DNA of 5,431 bases from Methanothrix sp. Lineage in GTDB: Archaea > Halobacteriota > Methanosarcinia > Methanotrichales > Methanotrichaceae. The stretch is taken from assembly GCA_028679775.1 (NCBI GenBank), contig JAJRAX010000003.1:1-5431 (forward strand), in the 5' to 3' direction. Shown here one piece after another: positions 1 through 5,388 of the stretch (the stretch's first letter is position 1; each line of letters opens with the position of its first letter). The notes under the pieces are model-generated. The model was not told where the DNA came from and made no database searches. It saw nothing but the letters and a program-made list of their open reading frames with translations. A program made the translations under genes and the position numbers.

Positions 1-430
1 CGACGACGGAGCCCAGCGGAGCATGGAGAATGGCTGGAAGCGTTGCCAGATCTTCTTCACCCTCGACTACAATCTTGATGCGTTCATCGCTATCTAGGGA
101 CGTCTGGATCAGATCGATAAGTTCTTTGCTGAGAGTCGCCGGAGGGTTTTGTACCCTTATCGTTTTATAGCTTCCGTGATCCAGGTTCTCCAGGACATGA
201 TCGGAAACCGGCATCCTCTTGGTCTTATTGTCCACCACCAATAGATCCGGCACAACTGATCCCTTCAAGAGATAAAATGCGGTCATATCGCCGATGGCGG
301 CGACCTTCCTGGCAGAGCTAAGCTCATCTTTCATGGCCTTCACGCACTCCAGGCCGTCTCCTTTGTACAGCCTGCCCAACGGCTCTTTGAGCAGAGACCT
401 CAGCTCATTCGGCAAAAGAAGCAGACGCAA
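1..430 (-). CDS. GTP-dependent dephospho-CoA kinase (DUF359 family), partial, C-terminus off the left edge
   Basis: Archaeal enzyme that phosphorylates dephospho-CoA with GTP, the last step of coenzyme A synthesis, in the cytoplasm; unrelated to bacterial CoaE. My own translation of the minus strand gives 143 residues before the window ends. Visible family signatures are KEPLGRLYKG (15-24), IGDMTAFYLL (46-55), PDLLVVDNKTKR (61-72) and IKIVVEGEEDLATLPAIL (118-135), then APLGSVV at the edge. The acidic residues D48, D67 and E125 lie in these conserved blocks; that they bind nucleotide or metal is family-based inference. The start is a TTG at 430-428, two bases after the spt4 stop, with GGTG eight bases upstream. 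An ATG at 452-450 is out of frame. Full members are about 170-200 residues, so perhaps 30-50 are missing. The family commonly follows spt4 in euryarchaea, which supports the call. Confidence 0.93.
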   Translation of the reverse strand, partial: MRLLLLPNELRSLLKEPLGRLYKGDGLECVKAMKDELSSARKVAAIGDMTAFYLLKGSVVPDLLVVDNKTKRMPVSDHVLENLDHGSYKTIRVQNPPATLSKELIDLIQTSLDSDERIKIVVEGEEDLATLPAILHAPLGSVV

Positions 431-432
431 TT

Positions 433-618
433 TTAACGCACCTTCAACGCATATTTGCCGGGAAGCGTGATCTCCAGCTTCTGCGCGATGATCGACTCCT
501 TTGGATCGATGATCACGACGTACCCGCTCCAGTCACGAGACAATGAGGCCGAGTTGCAGATGGGACAGATCTGACCCTCAACGATTCTACGACATTCTCT
601 GCATACCTGTTCAGTCAT
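433..618 (-). CDS. spt4: Transcription elongation factor Spt4 (archaeal RpoE'')
   Basis: Small zinc-ribbon partner of Spt5. The Spt4/5 dimer closes the RNA polymerase clamp and raises processivity. The protein has 61 residues, the normal archaeal length. The zinc ligands are visible as CREC (C6, C9) and CPIC (C18, C21), followed by the family motif SRDWSGYVVIIDP (27-39) and a hydrophobic strand region ending KYALKVR. The ATG overlaps the rpoE stop by four bases (ATGA at 618-615), and GAGG (626-623) lies four bases upstream, so translation is probably coupled to rpoE. It is the fourth gene of the operon. Nothing is missing from the fold's key residues. Confidence 0.96.
   Translation of the reverse strand: MTEQVCRECRRIVEGQICPICNSASLSRDWSGYVVIIDPKESIIAQKLEITLPGKYALKVR
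439..442 (-). promoter_or_regulatory. Ribosome binding site that fixes the TTG start of the dephospho-CoA kinase
   Basis: GGTG on the minus strand lies inside the last codons of spt4, eight bases before the TTG at 430-428. No in-frame ATG or GTG is better placed, so this site is the main argument for the TTG start. Confidence 0.6.
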
Positions 619-1190
619 TTTGCCTCTGTCTCATCACTTGCCTTTTCATTGGTTTCAGCCTCAAGCCACTCTTGCCTGCCGAGACCCGTCTGCCTCATGG
701 TAAGCCCTATCTTGCTCTCGCGAGGCTCCTTCTCATTGAGGCTCACGGCTATGATCCTGGCTCGAACCCGATCTCCTTCGCCGAGAGATTTGCTCGATTC
801 CTTGCTGACCAGCCGCGCGTTCTTTTCATCATACGATATATACTCATTGGTGATCTGGCTTACATGCAGGAGGCCGTCGAACGGCCCGATGGAGAGAAAA
901 GCCCCGAATTTGACGATCTCCACTACCTCGCCCTCAATTATCTCCTGCATTTCGGGCTTGAAGACAATGGCCTCGAAGTTGACCTCGTAGTAAATGGACC
1001 CATCGCCAGCCAGGATATGACCCTCACCTATGCTATCTGCTCCGAGTACGGCCACAATGGTACCCAGTGATTTGTCCACTACTGCCTCGTATTTATCGCG
1101 CAGTGACTTGTCCACTGCCGCTTCGAGGGGATCACCCAGATGATCCGGTTCTATCTTGGCCACACCCTTAAGCTTCATCTTTTTATACAT
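615..1190 (-). CDS. rpoE: DNA-directed RNA polymerase subunit Rpo7 (RpoE', E7 homologue)
   Basis: Stalk subunit of archaeal RNA polymerase, equivalent to eukaryotic Rpb7. With Rpo4 it forms the stalk that binds emerging RNA and helps open the promoter. At 191 residues it has the usual length. The N-terminal Rpb7-like domain starts MYKKMKLKGVAKI and contains GEGHILAGDGSIYYEVNFEA (55-74). The S1-type OB fold begins around 86 (IEGEVVEIVKFGAFLSIGP) and includes DGLLHVSQI and ISYDEKNARLVSKES. The tail SKIGLTMRQTGLG is typical, followed by an acidic C-terminus (ETNEKASDETEAK) that is probably disordered. The ATG shares one base with the preceding stop (TGATG, 1192-1188), with AGGAG (1200-1196) five bases before it. 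A short internal near-repeat (VDKSL twice, residues 26-30 and 38-42) is noted separately. Confidence 0.97.
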   Translation of the reverse strand: MYKKMKLKGVAKIEPDHLGDPLEAAVDKSLRDKYEAVVDKSLGTIVAVLGADSIGEGHILAGDGSIYYEVNFEAIVFKPEMQEIIEGEVVEIVKFGAFLSIGPFDGLLHVSQITNEYISYDEKNARLVSKESSKSLGEGDRVRARIIAVSLNEKEPRESKIGLTMRQTGLGRQEWLEAETNEKASDETEAK

Positions 1191-1600
1191 CAGTACTCCT
1201 TCTTCGTCGCCTCTAGATATCGTCCCTGGCGCAGGTATACTACGGTGATGCCTTTACTAAATAACCTTTTCTTTAAGGCTTTATCATTGGTAAAGACGGC
1301 CGCGCCCGTCTTTTGGGCTAGCTGTTCGATCGCCATGTCGGCATTAAAATTGTCTTCTCCGATCTCCTCGCAGCTCTTGGCCAAGCCCAGAGCCACCTTG
1401 GCAGCTGTCTTATCTCTGCCTTTATCGGCATTCCTAGCCAGGGAGCGAAGCTCTCCGAGGACGGATGCCGGGACTATCCAGTGGGCATATCCGAGGCGCA
1501 ACAGCTCACCGAATATGTCAACACCGAACTGCTCAGGCACCATCAAGGCGTTGGTATCGAGGATGACTTTAATGCTACCGGAATCGTTCTTCACAGTCAT
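1190..1600 (-). CDS. PIN-domain nuclease, archaeal Fcf1/Utp24-like type
   Basis: 136-residue single-domain PIN protein, a metal-dependent RNase fold. The expected acidic active site is intact: D15 in VILDTNALM, E50 in VLGELRSL, D88 in NADMAIEQLA and D106 in VFTNDKALKKRL. The QFGVDIF segment (24-30) and the operon position between aIF2 gamma and rpoE match the euryarchaeal group related to eukaryotic Fcf1/Utp24 (small-subunit rRNA cleavage), so a role in rRNA processing is inferred. It is less likely to be a VapC toxin: there is no antitoxin gene beside it and it sits in a housekeeping operon. The ATG is one base after the aIF2 gamma stop. I see no good Shine-Dalgarno site, so re-initiation after the upstream gene is the likely mode. 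The exact start is slightly uncertain because the first ten residues are not conserved in character. Confidence 0.9.
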   Translation of the reverse strand: MTVKNDSGSIKVILDTNALMVPEQFGVDIFGELLRLGYAHWIVPASVLGELRSLARNADKGRDKTAAKVALGLAKSCEEIGEDNFNADMAIEQLAQKTGAAVFTNDKALKKRLFSKGITVVYLRQGRYLEATKKEY

Positions 1601-1601
1601 T

Positions 1602-2897
1602 CTACTCGGTTATGGTGCCCACACCGATAAGACGCCATCTGGCACCAATCCGCCTGCTGACTGCCACTCGATCTCCTTTATCGGCACAGACCGGCCTCTT
1701 GAGCTGCACCTGGACAATGCCGCCTTCCCGAGCGCTGGTCACAATGCCTACGGTTGTGGCCGTCCCGACATTAAGCATCAGGGGCTCGCTGGAGTGGATG
1801 GGCTCGACATTGGATTCATCGGTTACTCCTACTACTCGATCCAATAGCTGCATATTCATAGTGAATGCGCTCTTTGCGGGTGGAAGCTTGCCTGGCTCTC
1901 CGGCAACCTGTCCCACCAGGGCATCGCTTTTGGTCATGATTGGGTCAAGCTGGGTACCAACGCCCATGAGGCCTCCCGGTGTGATCTCATCTTGGACCTT
2001 TTTGCCTGCGAGAAGTGTCACCACCTTGGTCTGGATAGGCACCCACTGTTTTCTGCCCTCGTATTCGACAAGCCTTCCAGGGCAGATCTCGATCTTATCG
2101 CCGGAATGCAGTATGCCCTGGCTGAGTGAGCCACCGATGACTCCGCCTTTGAGGTTCTCCGGGGCTGTGCCCGGTCTGTTGATGTCAAAGGAGCGGGCGA
2201 TCTTCAAGAGACACGGTTTGTTGATATCCCTCGGAGGGGTAGGTATTGTCTTCTCGATGGCCTCGATGACCATGTCCACGTTGAGGTTCTGCTGGGCGGA
2301 GATGGGCACGATGGGTGCGTTCTCAGCTACCGTTCCCTTTATAAAATCCTTGATCTGGCGGTAGTGCTCCATCACCTGCTCCCTTGACATGAGGTCGATC
2401 TTATTTTGTACTATCACGATTTTGTCTATGCCCGATATGTTGAGGGCCATAAGATGTTCCTTGGTCTGGGGCTGGGGGCAGGGCTCATTGGCGGAAATAA
2501 CGAGCACCGCTCCGTCCATGATGGCCGCACCGCAGAGCATGGTGGCCATGAGCGTCTCGTGACCAGGGGAGTCTACAAAAGATACAGTGCGCAGCACCTG
2601 GGTCTCGCTGCCGCAGTTAGAGCATTTTTCGTCTACAGTGTAGGCATCTGGTTCAGGACAGCTTGGGCACTTGCGGAAGGTCGCATCGGCATACCCCAGC
2701 CGGATGGAAATGCCCCTTTTGACCTCCTCGCTATGCTGGTCGGTCCAGACGCCGGAGAGCGACTTGACCAGAGTAGTTTTGCCGTGATCGACATGGCCCA
2801 CCATGCCGATGTTGACCTCCGGTTTGGGGGCCGCAGGCTTCTTTTCTTCAGCATTGGAATCTGCTACAGCCTCAGATTTGATATCGGATTTTGCCAA
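1602..2897 (-). CDS. eif2g: Translation initiation factor aIF2, gamma subunit (GTPase)
   Basis: Core subunit of the archaeal initiation factor that carries methionyl initiator tRNA to the small ribosomal subunit. The protein has 431 residues. All G motifs are present: GHVDHGKT (34-41), switch 1 region [12 protein letters not shown] (60-71), DSPGH (109-113), NKID (165-168) and SAQ (200-202). The zinc knuckle that sets this family apart from EF-Tu is intact: CPSC (C77, C80) and CSNC (C92, C95). Domains II and III follow, with the typical [11 protein letters not shown] (251-261) and C-terminal [17 protein letters not shown]. The first 26 residues are a charged Lys/Glu/Ala/Pro-rich extension, a little longer than usual and probably disordered. 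The start is TTG, chosen because AAGGAG (2911-2906) lies at ideal spacing and the promoter is just upstream. First gene of the operon. Confidence 0.97.
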   Translation of the reverse strand: MAKSDIKSEAVADSNAEEKKPAAPKPEVNIGMVGHVDHGKTTLVKSLSGVWTDQHSEEVKRGISIRLGYADATFRKCPSCPEPDAYTVDEKCSNCGSETQVLRTVSFVDSPGHETLMATMLCGAAIMDGAVLVISANEPCPQPQTKEHLMALNISGIDKIVIVQNKIDLMSREQVMEHYRQIKDFIKGTVAENAPIVPISAQQNLNVDMVIEAIEKTIPTPPRDINKPCLLKIARSFDINRPGTAPENLKGGVIGGSLSQGILHSGDKIEICPGRLVEYEGRKQWVPIQTKVVTLLAGKKVQDEITPGGLMGVGTQLDPIMTKSDALVGQVAGEPGKLPPAKSAFTMNMQLLDRVVGVTDESNVEPIHSSEPLMLNVGTATTVGIVTSAREGGIVQVQLKRPVCADKGDRVAVSRRIGARWRLIGVGTITE

Positions 2898-2905
2898 ATT
2901 GAAAT

Positions 2906-2911
2906 CTCCTT
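2906..2911 (-). promoter_or_regulatory. Strong Shine-Dalgarno site for the TTG start of aIF2 gamma
   Basis: AAGGAG on the minus strand, eight bases before TTG at 2897-2895. It is the strongest ribosome site in the window and supports the TTG start, including the low-complexity N-terminal extension. Confidence 0.8.
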
Positions 2912-2946
2912 AAGGATTGTAATGACCAGGAATAGATGGTGATCAC

Positions 2947-2961
2947 TATATAAATACTTCC
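2947..2961 (-). promoter_or_regulatory. TATA box and upstream BRE-like element of the aIF2 gamma operon
   Basis: The minus strand reads TTTATATA (2954-2947) preceded by a purine-rich GGAAGTA (2961-2955) that could serve as the TFB recognition element. A start of transcription about 25 bases downstream would fall near 2925, giving a leader of roughly 28 bases that just contains the Shine-Dalgarno site. The transcription start is predicted, not observed. Confidence 0.75.
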
Positions 2962-2993
2962 TGGCAGGTCCCAGCCTATCTATTTTTAGACTA

Positions 2994-3025
2994 TCAGCTG
3001 TTCAGCTTCTCCGGCCTTTCAGCTT
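2994..3025. repeat. Short direct repeats (TTCAGCTT) in the gap upstream of the aIF2 gamma promoter
   Basis: TTCAGCTT occurs at 3001-3008 and 3018-3025, and its core TCAGCT again at 2994-2999. The first two cores also form a tiny inverted repeat, AGCTG-TT-CAGCT (2996-3007). The last copy runs into the stop region of the PC4-like gene. It may be an operator or transcript-end structure, but no U-rich tract follows on the minus strand. It may also be chance. Confidence 0.3.
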
Positions 3026-3239
3026 AATCTGCCTTCTCGTCCGGGTTCACCTGATCCATGATCGCTTTGAAGTCCGGCCACTTCTCGACAGGGATTCTGA
3101 TTCCATTCTTAGACCAGCCGGTATATCTCTCGCTGGTTACATACTCGCGGACGTCGATTCCCACAGAGCCGCGATATTCGGTCTTCTGCACCACTATTTC
3201 CGTGGTATCGTTCTTCCTCAGCCTTCCAATCTCTGTCAT
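3024..3239 (-). CDS. PC4/p15-like single-strand DNA binding protein (transcriptional coactivator family)
   Basis: 71-residue protein that is essentially one PC4 C-terminal domain. Matching blocks are IGRLRKNDTTEIVVQKTEYRG (4-24, beta strands), VGIDVREYV (26-34), YTGWSKNGIRIPVEKW (39-54) and a final helix DFKAIMDQV (56-64) with an acidic tail. IDVREY and KNGIRIPVEKW correspond to IDIREY and RKGISLNPEQW of human PC4. In eukaryotes PC4 binds single-stranded DNA and helps transcription; in archaea and bacteria the role is little known, so a DNA-binding or transcription role is inference. The ATG has GAGGT (3252-3248) eight bases upstream. It lies 41 bases past the last base of the upstream gene, in the same direction, and I see no clear promoter of its own, so co-transcription is plausible. 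Confidence 0.85.
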   Translation of the reverse strand: MTEIGRLRKNDTTEIVVQKTEYRGSVGIDVREYVTSERYTGWSKNGIRIPVEKWPDFKAIMDQVNPDEKAD

Positions 3240-3280
3240 CGTCGGATACCTCTGATCAAGATTTTTTCACCAGACCCATC

Positions 3281-4276
3281 TCAGGCAGTTATCGCCACAT
3301 GGAATGATCTCGTATCGGCAGCGATGTTTTCCCAGGACCGTTTGTAGACGAAGTAGATGGTGGTCTTACCGGCACCTATTGGCGTGAAGACGAATACTGA
3401 AGTTCCGCCAGCGCCCACGCGGAGAGCCTTTTGATCGTCTCTCTCAAACGAGGCATTCTCAAGCTTAAGCAGGCCGTAATCATAATCGGTAGTCCAGTCA
3501 TAGCCGGTAGTAGGGTTAGACGGCAGGGAGATGGTGAAAGGCTCGCCAACCCGTGCTTTGATCAGTTCCACAGTCGTCTCCTTTTCATTAGCTATTCGAT
3601 AGTTTCCTGCAGGTTGCATCAGCGGGTAATAGTCAATATTTTTGTCGTTTAATATGTAGGGCAGATCTCCGACTCCGTTCCCGTCGCTATCATTTCCCTT
3701 GTAGTCGGCCCAATAGTTGCCAAGACGGCTTCTGAGCACCCGGCTGTTGAACTGGTAATTTATGCCGGCGCTTGAGTTCCAGATAGCAGCATCTTCTGCG
3801 CAGACCGATCTATTGCCGAGAAAGTCGTTTAGATAGATGCTGGCTGGAAGGATAACCTCCAGGGCGCAGTCTCCTTCATCTGAATCTCCACCTTCTGCAC
3901 TGGATCCTGATCTGTCTTTTTCCCTGCCAATTTCAAAGCCGCTCAATACCGCGCCGTAAGCTGCTAAGATTGCCCGCCCGCCATCAGGGGGGACGAGGAT
4001 GGGCTTTCCGTCACCAGTATCCAGGCCATGTAGGTTTATCTTTTTCCCAATGATTGGCATTTCGCTGTAGGTTCCGCTCTCAACCACAATTGTCTCATCC
4101 GTAGATGAGGCATTAAGCGCCTCGGCGATGGTTGAGTTAGCGCACCCCTGGGAGCAGACGCGAGTCTCAGCGAGGGCAGGCGAGGCGAGCAACAGGTGCA
4201 GGAAGAGCATCAAGATCAGGACGGCGTCCAGGCGTGAAGTCTTGGCGGCGGCAATTAATCTTTTGTAATCTGGCAT
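3281..4276 (-). CDS. Secreted protein: shortened NosD-like beta-helix fused to a chagasin (I42) protease-inhibitor domain
   Basis: 331 residues. A Sec signal peptide is clear: basic start, hydrophobic core 18-31, likely cleavage after ALA36. Residues 46-116 look like the first turns of a NosD/right-handed beta-helix (TIAEALNAS, TIVVESGTYSE, GKKINLHGLD, AVLSGFEIG). An acidic, Ser/Gly-rich stretch (121-136) follows, then the usual NosD end piece: IYLNDFLGN, IWNSS, LGNYWADYKGNDSDGNGVGD (185-204) and DYYPLM. Residues 240-331 are a chagasin-type domain with its three inhibitory loops: NPTTG (254-258), VGAGGTSVF (287-295) and RSWE (313-316, usually RPW). The family inhibits papain-like cysteine proteases; target and role here are unknown. 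Four cysteines (41, 45, 137, 159) might form disulfides. No Shine-Dalgarno site precedes the ATG. Confidence 0.85.
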   Translation of the reverse strand: MPDYKRLIAAAKTSRLDAVLILMLFLHLLLASPALAETRVCSQGCANSTIAEALNASSTDETIVVESGTYSEMPIIGKKINLHGLDTGDGKPILVPPDGGRAILAAYGAVLSGFEIGREKDRSGSSAEGGDSDEGDCALEVILPASIYLNDFLGNRSVCAEDAAIWNSSAGINYQFNSRVLRSRLGNYWADYKGNDSDGNGVGDLPYILNDKNIDYYPLMQPAGNYRIANEKETTVELIKARVGEPFTISLPSNPTTGYDWTTDYDYGLLKLENASFERDDQKALRVGAGGTSVFVFTPIGAGKTTIYFVYKRSWENIAADTRSFHVAITA

Positions 4277-4284
4277 GGTACTAT

Positions 4285-4332
4285 GTTAATAATCTGCTTA
4301 AAATCAAAAACTTTGCTGTTGGCTTGGAGATG
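4285..4332. promoter_or_regulatory. Divergent promoter region between the NosD-chagasin gene and thiL
   Basis: The 64 bases 4277-4340 separate two genes facing away from each other. An AT-rich core at 4285-4311 holds CTTAAAAT on the plus strand (4297-4304) and ATTTTAAG on the minus strand, the same bases read both ways. With archaeal spacing, rightward transcription would start near 4327. Leftward transcription would start near 4274-4276, on or next to the ATG, which would give a leaderless message. That agrees with the lack of a Shine-Dalgarno site on that side. The box quality is moderate and other AT-rich choices exist. Confidence 0.45.
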
Positions 4333-4340
4333 GGCGTTAT

Positions 4341-5276
4341 ATGTCAGAAGAAGTTTTGGGGGAGCGGGATCTGATTCGGCGCATATCCGAGATCCTGGGC
4401 GGTGTAGAGAATGACGACTGCGTGGTGATCGATGCGGGCGAGCGCTATCTGGTGGTCACCACCGACATGTTGCACAGAAAGACCGATTTCCCCGATATCA
4501 TGAGCCCCTGGCAGATGGGTTGGATGTCTGTGGCAGTCAACTTGAGCGACATCGCTGCCATGGGCGCAGAGCCGGCGGGCGTGCTCATCGCGGCAGGACT
4601 GCCGCCGGAGGCGGACCTCTACTTCATCGACGAGCTGTTCTCTGGTTTCGGGGACTGCGCCAGCTATTATGGTACGCGCATCTTGGGAGGCGACACTGAC
4701 AGCCACCAGGAGCTGACCATCACCGGCACGGCTCTGGGGTTTGTAGAAAAGGATCGGGTGATGAGAAGGAAGGGCGCGCGGGAGGGCGACCTGCTCTGCA
4801 CAACCGGCTCTTTGGGCGGCGCGGGCGCGGGGCTTCTCGCCTGGCAAGAGGGCAGGCTTGACAGTCCATTTATCGAAAAGCTGCTGGAACCAGAGCCGCG
4901 CCTGGCTGAAGGGCGGGCTTTAGCCGGGAGCGGAGTCGTTACTGCCATGATGGACAACAGCGATGGTCTCTCTCTCTCTCTCTCTGATCTCGCTGGCGTG
5001 AGCCAGGTGGGCTTTGTGGTCGAGGAGGATGCGCTACCGATTGCGCCTGGGCTCTCAGAGGCCGTGGGAAAAAAGGCCGCTCAGGAACTGGTGATGAGCG
5101 CAGGAGGCGACTTTGAGCTTGTCTTCACGGTACGACGGGAGGGGGTGGAGGAGGCCCGAAGGGCGTGCAAGCTGACGGTGATCGGTGAGGTGGTGGATGA
5201 AGGGATCTGGATTGAGAAGGGCGGGGAGAGAAAGCCGATGGCTGCCAAGGGGTATGAACACAAAATCGGGCGATGA
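4341..5276 (+). CDS. thiL: Thiamine-monophosphate kinase ThiL
   Basis: ATP-dependent enzyme that makes thiamine diphosphate from thiamine monophosphate, the last step of cofactor synthesis. 311 residues, close to the usual 300-330. Seen in order: N-terminal helix GERDLIRRISEIL (7-19), acidic metal motif ENDDCVVID (23-31), TTDMLHRKTDFP (40-51), GWMSVAVNLSDIAAMGAEP (60-78), GGDTD (116-120), the second half of the AIR-synthase-like fold starting VMRRKGAREGDLL (140-152), MDNSDGL (204-210), and GGDFELVF (255-262), which in bacterial ThiL is usually GGEDYEL. The ATG has GGAG (4326-4329) eleven bases upstream, somewhat far; a nearby ATG at 4330 is out of frame. It is transcribed away from all other genes here, with no thiamine gene beside it in the window. 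Confidence 0.95.
   Translation: MSEEVLGERDLIRRISEILGGVENDDCVVIDAGERYLVVTTDMLHRKTDFPDIMSPWQMGWMSVAVNLSDIAAMGAEPAGVLIAAGLPPEADLYFIDELFSGFGDCASYYGTRILGGDTDSHQELTITGTALGFVEKDRVMRRKGAREGDLLCTTGSLGGAGAGLLAWQEGRLDSPFIEKLLEPEPRLAEGRALAGSGVVTAMMDNSDGLSLSLSDLAGVSQVGFVVEEDALPIAPGLSEAVGKKAAQELVMSAGGDFELVFTVRREGVEEARRACKLTVIGEVVDEGIWIEKGGERKPMAAKGYEHKIGR
4967..4985 (+). repeat. TC dinucleotide microsatellite, nine and a half units, inside thiL
   Basis: An uninterrupted TC run of 19 bases begins at the last base of the codon for G209 and encodes LSLSLS (210-215), right after the conserved MDNSDG motif. The residue spacing matches the family's usual SDGL-x-x-x-L-x-x-L-A pattern, so the run does not add extra residues. 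Gain or loss of one unit would shift the frame. Confidence 0.95.
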
Positions 5277-5342
5277 TGAGGTGATAATGGGAGTGATGAT
5301 CAGGAATGATGGTCCGGACTGGTGGCTTTGGAATTGCGTATA
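5277..5342. other. Intergenic stretch after thiL, no gene seen
   Basis: Purine-rich sequence with repeated TGATGA-like words (ATGATGA at 5273-5279, GTGATGA near 5300). I find no U-rich terminator and no supported coding frame. On the minus strand, if the adjacent hairpin is a TnpB-element right end, this would be the flanking target sequence. Confidence 0.5.
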
Positions 5343-5388
5343 GTGACTTCCTCCCATGCCCCTGAAGGGGCAGGGCTTCCTGCTTCAT
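5343..5388 (-). mobile_element. Putative right end of an IS200/IS605-type (TnpB) element, or a remnant of one
   Basis: On the plus strand, CCC-A-TGCCCC (5353-5362), loop TGAA, then GGGGCA-GGG (5367-5375) form a nine-pair stem with one bulged A. The stem is flanked by the direct words CTTCCT (5347-5352 and 5376-5381). Read on the minus strand this is AGGAAG, stem, TTCA loop, stem, then AGGAAGTCAC. That pattern (hairpin with TTCA loop followed by AGGA-x-GTCA) resembles, from memory, right ends of archaeal IS200/IS605 elements, where the tnpB 3' end and guide RNA scaffold lie. The element would then extend rightward past the window, with its boundary near 5343. No transposase or TnpB sequence is visible here, so a solitary end, a small non-autonomous element or an unrelated hairpin remain possible. 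Confidence 0.5.

Noticed and set aside
543..1070. Long plus-strand open frame opposite rpoE and spt4
   Set aside because: It is antisense to two well-recognised genes, resembles no known protein and has no promoter or ribosome site; a shadow of the GC pattern of the real genes.
1190..1600. PIN gene as a VapC toxin
   Set aside because: No antitoxin-like small gene is adjacent and the gene is locked in a housekeeping operon; the Fcf1-like reading fits better.
1612..2364. Long plus-strand open frame opposite aIF2 gamma
   Set aside because: Antisense shadow; composition is Ser/Pro/Leu-rich without domain features, and aIF2 gamma is certain.
4344..4847. Minus-strand open frame opposite thiL
   Set aside because: Antisense shadow with Arg/His/Ala-rich sequence; thiL motifs are unmistakable on the plus strand.
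5095..5130. ThiL GGDFEL instead of GGEDYEL, suspected deletion or frameshift
   Set aside because: The frame is intact on both sides and the shorter form fits what I recall of methanogen ThiL proteins; likely a lineage variant.
5273..5306. Two RUGAUGA words suggesting a C/D box guide RNA
   Set aside because: No CUGA box lies at the needed places between or just after them, and the first overlaps the thiL stop; chance in TGATGA-rich sequence.
5125..5388. Minus-strand open frame beginning MKQEALPLQGHGRKSL and running into thiL
   Set aside because: Its first part merely translates the hairpin and the rest is antisense to the thiL 3' end. It may be read-through of a tnpB-like tail but is not supported as a gene.
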